NCBI GenBank assembly: GCA_035582835.1
Contig: JAYKAV010002949.1
Location: 386,653-450,652, forward strand
Reading direction: 5' to 3'
Length of the DNA stretch: 64,000 nt
Origin: Phoebastria nigripes
Lineage: Eukaryota; Chordata; Aves; Procellariiformes; Diomedeidae
The position numbers were made by a program, and so were the translations under genes. Positions 48,901 through 60,900 of the stretch are shown here, piece by piece. The notes under the pieces were generated by a model that worked only from the letters and a program-made list of their open reading frames with translations, did no database searches and had not been told where the DNA came from. Every line of letters begins with the position of its first letter. The stretch's first letter is position 1.

Positions 48901-51900
48901 GTGACTCATATTAAATCTAGAGGCTTAGCAGCTTTGTTTATAACTTTTTATGCTGTCACTGTTCCTCCCTAGTTTTTACATATAGTGTATGTCACCAGAC
49001 TTGGTCTTTGCTGAAAATCCAGTGACAAATTATGCTTATTCCTCTGCCATATTTTTATCGTAACTGGCTTGTTGTGCAGAGAAATAACTGGCTAAAGTTT
49101 TGCTGGATTGACCAAAGCAGGGGAGGGGAGAAAAAAAGAAAAAAGGACTAGATAATTGGGTGGGCTAAAAATGAAATGTTCCATTGTATTAAAAAAAAAA
49201 AAAAAAAAAAAAAATCCCTGATCCTTCTCAATGTAGATGCCCTAATGTGTAGCTCAGCACAGGAAATTTATCTGTTCCCCCAAGTAGTTTTGTTATCTGC
49301 AACCTTTTGCAGCTTGTGCTGGGTGTGTAGGTTTTGAGGTTAAATTTCTTAACTTTTCATGTCACGTGACTTGTGATTTCCATTTAGAGATGTTAAACCA
49401 TGAACCTTCTTGTTTAGCACTTGTNTACATTATCAATTACATGCAGATCATTCATTGAATGTTTTATTATTCAATGTTTTATTACTTTGTCTTCCATGTC
49501 CTCACACTATGAAATACTATACATGATTTGGACTTTTGAGTGTGGAAAACAGTGGTTTTTAACAGCATCCTAGAGATCGCTTGCTTCATGTTGCGTATCT
49601 GTTCTGTTTGGCTCAAGTAAACAAGTTTTTTTGTACTGCAAATTAATAATATCAAAATTGTGGAAGATCACCCAGACATAAAAGTAAAATTAGAATAATA
49701 TGAACTTTTTCTTGCACTAAACTGTTTGTCCACTTTCCTTAGTGATTTAGACCAGCTGAGGAAAATTAAACGACGAAGCCCCCATGATGACACTGAGACT
49801 TTCACTGTGTACCTGAGATCAGATGTAGAGGCAAAGTAAGAACGTTTTTATGAAGGAAAATGTTTGGATTATTTAAAATGGATTATACGAGAGAGAGAGA
49901 GAGAACTTTTAAAAGTCAGGTTTACAATGTGAAAGGCCAATAATGTTTTCCATTTTCTATCTGAACACATTTTATATCCTCATTATTGTAATAATTATGT
50001 GGTGTATATATAAAATTGGAGTGTATGTTTCATGTGTCCAAAGATTAAGTGCTTGTCCTCAGCCCCCTCTTGCCCAGCTTTTTATTCTGTGAAGTAGTCT
50101 GCTTGGCTTCTTATCAGAAAGAATGATGTGATGTTCTGCTTTTAGGAAAGGCATTTGTAATGTGGTCAAACTGAAAAGTTGTTGCATAAATAGAACCATT
50201 GTTAAGTTACTTTTACTCTGTGCAGGTCTCTTGAAGTTTGGGGTAGTCCAGAGGCTCTTGCTAGAGAAAGAAAACGACGTAAAGAGGCAGAGATCAAGTA
50301 CAGAGAAAGTGAGTATAGAGTTTTCAAATAACTTCAAATGTAAACAGCAAAGTATGATTGTTAGAAATCCACTAGATAGTGTGTTATTTCATTGAGAACA
50401 TACAAATTTGGAAGTAGCAATTACTGATAAGATTTTATAGCACAGTTAGAGTAACACATTGCTATCTATGCAGATATAGTCAGTTACTATATTACAATTT
50501 AACATCTGGTGATATAGCAAGAATCTACATTCAGTTGATATCTATAGTCATACTTTGGTTTTTGGGGGGGCTTTCAATTTTTAGATTATAATTAATGTCT
50601 TCAATGGTTTTGGATTTTTTTTATTGAGAATTTTGAAAAGACTTAAAACCAATCTAAATCTCGATACCATACCATTACTCATTTATTTTTCCTCTGAAAT
50701 GAGTTCAGCTTACCTTTGTGCTTCAGAAGGGGGGGAAACGNCCCCAAATAATCTTTTTGCTTAAAATTATTGTTGTCATCCTTGCTGGTATTATGAATAA
50801 CAGGTACAGTCAAATCAGTAGTTTGTGATGGATTGTGATCTGTCTAGTCAGTAAAAATCACAGGAGAGGCAATATTGCTTCAAGGTACTTATTCCAATTA
50901 TGCATCTTAAAATTAGAGGTNTTCTCATTATTTTGAAACAGTTGTGCCGCTGGAACACCCTCCTAGTAAAAAGGCTAGAGCTGCAGGCACTTGCTAAGGT
51001 ACCTATAAGTGTTTGTACTGAGAGTGGAGTCAGTAGCTTCAAAATGTTTAGTGACCAGCAGAATAATTCTTGGACATAATCCAAAAAATGAGATTAAAAA
51101 AGACTACTCAGTCNTAATAGCATACTGAAACATTGTATACTTGAAGTGGTAACTCCCTTTTTTTACAGACTATCCTTGTATTCCACTGGCTGTTTTAATC
51201 TATTTAAATTATTGTGTACAGTGAATTTTGTATAACTTTGTAGGGGAGAATCTAGCACTACAGCTTCTAGATGCTGTAGTATACCAATGTTTATTTTGAA
51301 GTTACTGAACATCATTAGTGGATGGAAAAATACTGACGTTANAAGACTTGCTTTGAAACATCCTTCCCCCTCTCCTTCATGGTTAAGGGGTGGGAGGGGG
51401 GCAATAGAATGCCTGGATTTGGTGCAGTGTATTTTGAGTTTTTCCCTCTGTGTATCATCCTTTATTGGTAGAAATGGCAATGATGTATAGGATCATAACA
51501 GATTGTATTTGGCATTTTGCATGAGTATATAACAATATGTGTTTCTGATTAACAATACCAGGAAAGGAGTTTTTCCCAAAGAAAGATCGACCATGTAGCT
51601 CTTACTAGAAGTTGGCTGCTGCTTAAAAAAAAATAGACTTCAATTCCTGAAACTGCTGGTTACTAGTACGTATTCATGATAACAATTTTGTATTGCAGAT
51701 CTATTCAGAAACCAAAGGCTGTTGAGGGAATACAAGGAGTTCTTTGGAAATACTAAGGTAAGAGATGTTTTAAAGTTTTTAGCTAGGAAAATGCCACGAG
51801 ATGTACTATGACACCTTTTGAAGGAAGAAGTTGTGAAACGGTTGCATAAGCTTAACTAACTGAATATTATTGGAAGATTTATTTGCACTGTAATATACCA

Positions 51901-54900
51901 GATCTATCTCTGATTGTAATGCAGTGGTAAATGTTACGATGCCAGTTTAAATGGGTTCCTACTGTGGCAGTGTAATCCACCAGTAAGGTGGTTGGTTTTT
52001 TTTTTTTTTGGTAGTCAATTGCCTTCTTATTAACAAAATTGCAGCTGTATCTGTGATTTCATCTATAGCCTATAAACATGTGTAGTAAATATATTGTTAA
52101 TTTAAAGAAATGAAATAGGTTTCTTAAGGAAAAAAGCCCAAAACATTAGCACTTNGCTCTGTGCCCTACTGGCCCTTCCTCTTTGCTTAAGCAGACCTGT
52201 TCCCTAGATCCAGCTGCTCTGCTATGGTAGAATGATTTCTTAATCTTTCTGCTGCACAGCTGGCTTCTGTCCTTGTGGTTGCAGTGGCCCCTGCTGGAGG
52301 TTTTGTTGCTTGTTTATCCTTTTTATAGCCATCCATTTGTAGGAATGTGTAAGACCCAACTGCAGTTTGGGTGAGCATTCAGTAGTAAATTAGTAGGCTT
52401 CAAGGACTGTAGCTTCACTTTTGCAATACAGCGCAATGCAAAGTTTTTATTTAATAATTTGTATGGTAGGTCCTTCATGAGGTAAAGATTTGGTTATTTT
52501 ATTTTAATAATCTCTTATTTCTTTATGTAGCCACGCTCCAGTGCAGCAGCTATGTTTTTCAAGGGACCAGGGAAGGTGGTAATGGTAGCTATTTGCATGT
52601 AAGTTTTAAAAAAATAAATGTTTTGTTTATGCAAGTAGAAAACAATTNGTTTTTATTATCCTAGAAATGAGAATGGTCTGTGTATTCAAGCTGAAGATAC
52701 TTGTGTCTCTGTAGCTGAAGTTAATAGATTTGTTTATTCATTATTGATGGGAGAGAATTTAGGTAAATACATTCATCAATATATAGAGATAAGAGATAGA
52801 ATATATCTCTGATCAAAAAAATTTGCTCGTCTCTGAAGTTGATCAGACTAAACAGTTTATTAAAGTAGAAACTAAAATTTTGAAGGACATGGAGAGGCAG
52901 GCATTTAAAGTTGTCCTTTTTTCTTGTTCCTTCTTGAGAGGAAGTTTTTCATATGTTTTAAACAGTCTTCCATATAACCAACAGAAAATAATTCACTTTT
53001 CTCTTTCTGCTGTTATTCAACTCTTTTCTTCTCTAACTGAGAAGGGGATATTTTAAGAGGTTTTTGCCTTGTACATGTCTTACAAGTTTGAATGAAACAA
53101 AACTAAACTAATGATTTAAAGCAAATGAACACAGAGACTATCTGGCATGAAATACACAGAAGTGTGTTAAGTTTCTCTCAGGAAATGATGGCTAAAACTT
53201 ACTTGCCATAAAACCTGTGAATTTTTAAAATAAATTTGATTTTATAAAAGGTATTTATTTGCTAANACACTATAGATATAAGGGAGCAAAATAGAAACAT
53301 AGGGAAAGTGCTTTTTTGGCACAGAAAACAACATTTTGAGCAGGAAATAACTCTGAGTTTTCCTACAAAACTANATGCTTTTTGCTTGTGGGGGAAAAAG
53401 CCACAAAGCTTGTTTGACTGAAAACCTCCCTCTATTGAGTATTCTACTAGTAACTGTTCAGAGCTTTCTAAATTAAAAACATATGAGAACTGCTAGTATG
53501 GATGTTTCTAATGAACAGAAAAAAAAAAGGAGGGAATATTGTATGGTCACTTCCACCTCCTTCATTTTCTTACAATGATCTAGTGAAAACAGACCTTTCC
53601 TCCTGCTTTGTAAATAGGGCATTGCTATAAACATTGCACTCTCTTCACTTCATAAATACCTTTTGGATGATTCGGTACTTTTATAGATGAATGCCTGGCA
53701 GCCAGGCCAGCAGAAGTTTGTAGAGCCTGTTGTATTGCTCCGTTATCTTTTTGTGGAGCTTTTTTAGAAGTTAAAGGATCTCCTGACCCTCAAATACCTG
53801 ATGACTTTTCAGAGATTTAAGTCAAGGCCACCATCAGTGCTCCTTTGTTTGTGGCCCTGATCTTCTTGACGTCAGCATAATTTTTAATGGCTTCTGGTTT
53901 TGGGTCAAGAAAAGCCAATCTGTCTTAACTTCTCCAGTTGGAATGATTTGGTAGGCTTTTCATAAACTTCAAGCTTCCACAGTGAGGATGAAATGTGGTT
54001 CAATCAAAAGCAGAGTTCTTCTCTACGGATCCACGTGTGAGGGTATAGACCAGCTGCACTGGCACACTCTATGTTGTTAATAGAATTCTGTGTGCGAGGA
54101 AAAACTTTGAAGCTCTGTTAGAGAAATACAGGAAGGTAATGTTTTTTATCAAAAAGGGAATGATCTATTATTAGCAAAACATTTTTCAGAGTCTGGCATT
54201 GTTNAAGTGATTTCATTGTCATGCTAATGCTTTACCTTTTAAACAATACAATGTTTGCACAGTATATAATGTTTTTTTTAAAAATACTAGTGGTCAAGGA
54301 TGTTAGTAATGTTACTGCTTCTTTGGAAACGGATGTGATGAAATGTGTTTAGCTCTCAAATCTAAAGACTAAATAGAAGATTTTTTCCATAGATTCATAA
54401 TGGATCTGAATATTTTCAGTTTGATTTTTTAATCTTGACATTTATTTTTTTACTGTCCTTTCTTCAAAAGCCTAAATATTTTATGTAGGTAGACAGGGAT
54501 GGTTGTGTAAATCAGACCAGGCCCTTCTAGACCATTATCTTATGCTGTAAGGTAGAGTATAAAAAGTGGGCAATCACATGATGGTACAATTCCCTATATA
54601 TACACTTCTCAATTCCCTGTAATTCCTGTTCCCCATATACATCTTGGGGTTTTGAGGTGGTTATCTTTGAAACAGATTTGGAATGATAAATATGTAAAAG
54701 CAAGTATTAATGCCCTTTAATTTTTCCAAGTTTACGGTTCGGTCAGGATAGATTTATTTGAATTTGTTTTAATTGTAATTTAAATTGTTAAGTTAGGAAC
54801 CTTGATTTGAATAATTGATTTTGATCTACTTTTGCATTTGTGTATTTTTGGTTTTCTTTTCCAAAGAAGAGCTGATTCTGTTCATGTATCAGTACATTTT

Positions 54901-57900
54901 AAAGTGACCAATTAAATTTAGACTTTACACTAAAATTGACAAGACTTCTGACAGCAAGGAAGATGTATATCTGTTTCAGCACTTCCCCCCCCCCCCTCCA
55001 TTTTGTTGGTGAACGTCTGCCTCCTAGGTGGACTTTGGAATACAGTTATAAACAGTTGAGTTGAATGAAACTGCTTATTTTATAGGTGCAGAAGAGAGGC
55101 TTATTAGAAAATGCTGTATAGCAGTATGTTTGTTTAATAAGCAAGAGAATTGTACCTAATGAATCATGGGGTTTGTTTTTTTCGTTATTTCTTGGCATGA
55201 TGTCCAAAACATTACAATAAATCTTTTTCAGACTTTACCTGGCTTTGGTTTAAGTTCTGTTAAGATTTCCTACTCTTTCAGGTCCATGTAGATAGAAATG
55301 AGGTAGCTAAATCAGTCAGTTCAGTTCATTTCAGTATAATAGAGAAAATACTTTCTGAATTGGTGGCCACTGATGTAAAAGATAACTTCGTTTCAAACTG
55401 ATTCAGAGTATTTTAGCTGCCTTCTCAGAACCTGCTGGTTTTTGATTATTTTTCCTCTGCTGTTTAAAATCTTTGTAGTATTTCTTCAACAGAATTTAGG
55501 GTTTCATAGGGCTTATTATTTTCAAATGCAGTGGCNAATTTGTTTTTTAAAGCAATCCATACTTTACTTGTAGTAAAAACCTGACTTTTTTTTTCCCCTC
55601 AAAACTGACTTTTATCTATTGTCTTATATTGATGTGAACATCTAGTCAGACAGGAAACACCAAATAGCCTTGATGGCTCTGTAGGCTCACTAGGTTTTTT
55701 GTAATTATTTCCCGTGTAGCACTCTTCATCTTTCTATCCTATGTCTCCAACTTACTGGACATCATCAACAGATTGATTTTGCTGGGCCTGACATTTGAAA
55801 ATCTTAGTGTGGTTTCTTTTTAGAATTCTAGGATGTCAAATCCCCCCACAAATTTGGAATTTGTAGGGGTGAAATAAAATATCAGCTGAGTGCCTGTTGT
55901 GTCATCTGAACAGGTGAGGGCCCCACAACTGAATTGTACCTTCAGATAAGCTGTCAACTCCATTAATACAGCATTGAGAAGAACAATACAAAAGTCAAGA
56001 GACTGTGCTCATGAATCCCACTGTAATTTATTTCATTTTCTTTCTATGCTAAAGATGCACTATGCTGTGAGTTGGAAGAACTTGTAATTAACACAGGGAG
56101 TTTAAATTATGGTTTAGTGTTACAACAGCCTTCCTTTCTTCTTGGGTTATCCACTAACTTATGCATTTTTTTACTTCCCACCTATAAATTATGGTGATGC
56201 TTCACCATCTCATGAGTTAATGAGACTAAATTAAAAATTGTAAAGCANGATCAGGTCCTTGGGTGGAAGGGGGTATAGAAAACAGTGCTACCTCTTGCTT
56301 GAAGAAGTGGATGTACTCTCACAGAAATTCTTTAAGGATGACCTTAGAAATGAGTGTTATTTAATCAACTATATAATTTGGTGTATGGCAAGGGGCTGGA
56401 CTTATGCTTCCTCTAACTTAAATGAAATTTCTTGGCATGTGGTTGTTCAAAAATGCAACTACGAGTTGTTGTTAATACTTATTTGTAACACTTAATTTCA
56501 TTTGAATACTTTAAAAAATGCCAAGAAGCTAAACTCAAATATATTTAAAAAAGATAAAGGAGAATGTTATAATCCTCTAGTCTGATTTTCTTTGCAGTAT
56601 GATTGTAACAATTAACCTACTGATTCTGATAATGTTTGAAGTGAGAACGTAGGCTTGGATTTTAGTGCTAATAGTTACCTTTCTCTGTACAACGTAACAC
56701 AATGGTTACTCCAGTGAGCTTGTGACCTAAAAAAGACTTGACAAGTCACACTGGACATCTTAATGGAGAAGTTCCATAGATAATTTTTACAGCATAATCT
56801 AATGACAGCCTTGTCTTCCTGTCTGTTGTCTTACGTTTGTATCCTACTGGGAATTGCCCAAGCTGAGATAGAAGTGGGGAACATTGCACTCCAGTATTAG
56901 GAGGGGATGTATAGGAGGCAAAGGATTGAAGAAAGAGAAAAGGAAATTGTTAAGGCTTGTATTCTCCCACTGGTAGGCAGTTAGTTGTTCTGAGTAGTGA
57001 ATGTGATGGTAGTTTTCGGGAAGTGTTAACTTATTCAGGACTGCTTAGAAGTTACCAATTTTGGAAAAATAAATTGTACATCTTTACATATCAAGTTTAG
57101 CTGAAAGGGCTTTTTAACAGTAACCATGCAGAAAATGTGTATGCCTTATCTGCCTGTACAGGTCTCTAATGATTAAACTGGTACTTGGTTTCACCACTTG
57201 CTGGCAAGTAATGCATGATTATACAGCACTTGTGGTTTTGCTGAAAATGTTAAAGACCAGATATTCTGTTGTTCTTTAGCTTATTTCTTCTCTTTGTTTT
57301 CAGAAATGGGTTGAATTTTTTCTTTAAGCTACTTGCTTGGGTTTACACGGGTTCTGCAAGTATGTTTTCAGAAGCCATACATTCTTTAGCAGACACATGT
57401 AACCAGGTGAGTATTTTTTCCATTCTGCTTAAGTTAGCACTTGTGATAATTTTTCAGGAATAGAGACAGATACTTATAGTAGTTGTATTACTCTGGAAAG
57501 CAATCATTCAATCTACAAGTGTTCCTTAGTTTGCCTATACTGTCTAAATAGTAAACACCAGAGAAATGAAAACAGTATTTTATTTAGGAGGACTAGAGCG
57601 CGTGGCAAAATACTTTGTTTTTCTTTACAAAGTTTGCTCATAAGTAACATTGACATTGTAGGGAAGCCTAGAAATTCCAAGTTTATTAGCCACAACTCTT
57701 ATTAAAAATGAGTCTCAGATTCTGCTGTGGTGTGTATTTACAGTGCTCTTCCTGTTCAATACCTGTGATCATTTTTTGTAATGTTTTGTATGGTTTACAT
57801 GCTTCCTAGAATTAATAGTAATCTATTGTAGGAGGAAAAAAAGCTAGTACTTAATCTAATGACTATTTAAATAATTTTGAGGCAAAACAGTGTCAACAGT

Positions 57901-60900
57901 GTTTTTTAAATAAACTGTTTCATCTGGGAGAGGGTGTTTTTATGTTTTACTTTATTACTAAATAATTTCTGGTTTCAATCATTCGGATTACAAAGCCTGC
58001 CCAGAGTGTGACAAGCTCTGTGTGCATGCAGTGGGAGGAAGATGTACTCTTTTCTGTGTGTGTGTAGTATACAAGTATATTTTTTAGCTTTCCAGAGTCA
58101 AAAGCGAATCTCACTTACAAAGTAATGTTATTGTTATATACAGTTTTTATCAAACTGTAGGCAGATGAAGGCATATTTTGTCAGAAATTTGCATTACTTC
58201 AGAAATATTGCTAAGCCCAGAGCTCTTTCTGCTGTTCCGCAATCTGAGTGCAAAGCTGTTGTTACTCTGTTGCAAACTTACTTGCCAAACCTAGTGGTTT
58301 CAACTAGTGGTTTCTACGGGTTTATCTAGCTGCTCTTTTATTTTTTTTATATTGATGCCAGCAATTTGATGGAGGGTTTATAAGCTAACAGTAAAATAAC
58401 TGACCTAGTCTAGAAGCCTTAAATGCAGAAGGAATCTAGAAAGAGTCACCAGTAATTATAAATAAAATCTATTTGAATGGTGTTTGGACTAGTATTTCTG
58501 CTAATATAATACTATTTGTAATACATCTACATTATTTCAAACCGCCTGCCCCAATTACTTCTGTTCTTCTTTTCTAAACTATTGTTTTTTCATGTAACTG
58601 ATTGTTCCATACTTCAGTTGCAATTTATTTTCCCTATAACTGTCAAGATGAAAGTGCACCAAAAAAGGTTAAACAGGTTATAATATTAGTCAAATATACA
58701 AACATTAGGAAATAAGTCCCAGGACAGGCTTAATTTTGTTTGTCACAATGCATATGCATAATGTGACCAGCCTTATCTTTAGGAACTGGTGTGAGAACAA
58801 AATCTCAGTAATTTGGGTTACATGCTCATTCCTCTCTGCCTTGCTCCCTGCCCCTCCCGGACAAGAATGATGTATTGGTCATCTTAAAGTAGTATTGAGT
58901 GCCTGTCCAGATAATGTTTTTTAATTTGTATTAAGGTAAGAATGAAGCAAGTCAGAATGTAGGTTCTTAAGTTTTTTTAGAAATGAGTTGAGAGAGAGGT
59001 GGTGTAGTAAGCAGAACTATACTCAGCTACTTCATGGATCATTAAGTGGGGCTTGAAACTAAGATGATGTACAAAGTATACCTCTTTCTTATTTTGGTTA
59101 AATGTTAACTTGAAATACTTTTCCTGTCAGTTTTTGTGATAGAATGACAGACTTNGTTGCTTAGTCATCTTTTGGTAGAATAATGATGAGAATTTGAGCA
59201 TCTCGGTTTCTTTTTCTATTCCTAGACTGCCTTAGCAGCCTCTCACAGTACAAGTAGCCACATACCTGGTACATTTACTTTGATAGGTGGTGTGGCAGGC
59301 TCAGAGCTGGGCATGTAATATTAGTGTGCAGGGACAAAATTAATGTTGGTTTTTTCCACTATTTTCTTTAGTATGCTTGAGGCATACATTATGAGACCTT
59401 GAAATTTCCCCTTCTCCCAGTGTAGAAAGAATCTTTCTTGTTGCNGTTTTTGATGTAGCAAGGCTTTGGAAACAAAAAAAGTGCTTAAAGATGAGTGGCT
59501 GAAACCCTCCTGCAGCTCAAGCAAGAGGAGTCCTTGGATAGCTTGTGACTCATATAAAATGCAACAGTCTTGTGCTCCTCTAAATTTGAGGAATGTCTGG
59601 AACCTTAGAGCAGACTTAATATCTTAAAAAGCATTTTAACATAATTTTGGCTACCTTTTTGCTTCAGTCGTACCTAGTATGCTTCTCTGTCCAGAAAGAC
59701 TGAGTTGAGGACTCGCATTTTGTTTGCTATTTTTCTGTAAATGGTTTTACACAACCTTTCATCTGTTCCAGCTGTAAAGTGAAGACAGGGGTACTACTAA
59801 CTCAATTGATAAAGAGATTTATGGGGAGGCAGCCTTAAGTATGTGACTTTCATTTGGCCAAGTGTGTCAATTCATAGGTGAACCAAGTTTGATAGTGGTA
59901 TTATCTACCACTTATATGTGGAAGAGCTATTCTGGTTTTTAAATGTGAAAGTTAAATGTTCCACTGGAAATGCAGGGGGTTTTCCCTCAAATATTTATGT
60001 CGTTTTGGGAAAAACACAGGAGAAACCTTGCTGCCTCAAACAGCTTGCTGCTGCGAAGACTGAAGTGTCTAAATTTTAATACTTGTTACTACGTTTCAGT
60101 AATTCATAGTCCTAAAACAAAGCATGTGCTTTGCAAAATTGAGGTCTAGATTTACAACTTACTGCATCAGTAGTCTAATACATGCCTAGTTAAATATATC
60201 CCAAATAGGCCATTTAGATAGCAAGAGGTTTTTATTTCTTCCTTCAAAATAATTTTTTTCTTTAGTTTGGAGAATACAAAGTTCACTACTGAAAGAAGCT
60301 GCAGTGTAAAATTATTGCTTTAAATGTAGTATGGCATCACCATAGTCTCTGTATAATTTCTCTTCAATAGGGATTTATTTAAATAGCTTTGTTCCCTGAA
60401 TAACTTCATTCCTTCACATTGAAGAAGAGCAACACTTGCAATTGCACGTAATGTTCACTTTCAGTTGCAATTCTAAAATTATAATTAGCAGTAATTATAT
60501 ATATATACACACTATATAATTACCTATATATATTATATATATAGGTATATTGTACATAGGTATAATTAACTATTTTTTGGGGGCTGTAGATTTAGATGAC
60601 AGATTTTGAGGATTATATTACAGCTCTAGTAAAATATCAGTAACAAAGCATATGTGCAGATCAGCAAATTGCATCTGCCTTTATCTTTCAAGTTCAGTTG
60701 ATACAGAATGTTTCTAATTTTTTTTAACAAAGGTGTTTTCCTTTTGTCCTAAATAGGCATTACTAGCTTTGGGCATCAGTCAGTCTGCAAGGACGCCTGA
60801 CCCTAGTCATCCGTAAGCTTTTTGAGTAAATAATGATTTTGGTAATTATATATAGGAGTAAGATCAGTTCTTGTTTGTGCATCACCTTGTTCTTTTTAAT

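Noticed and set aside
49191..49214. Poly(A) tail of a retrogene or SINE
   Set aside because: No recognisable retrocopied body or target duplication lies next to the tract.
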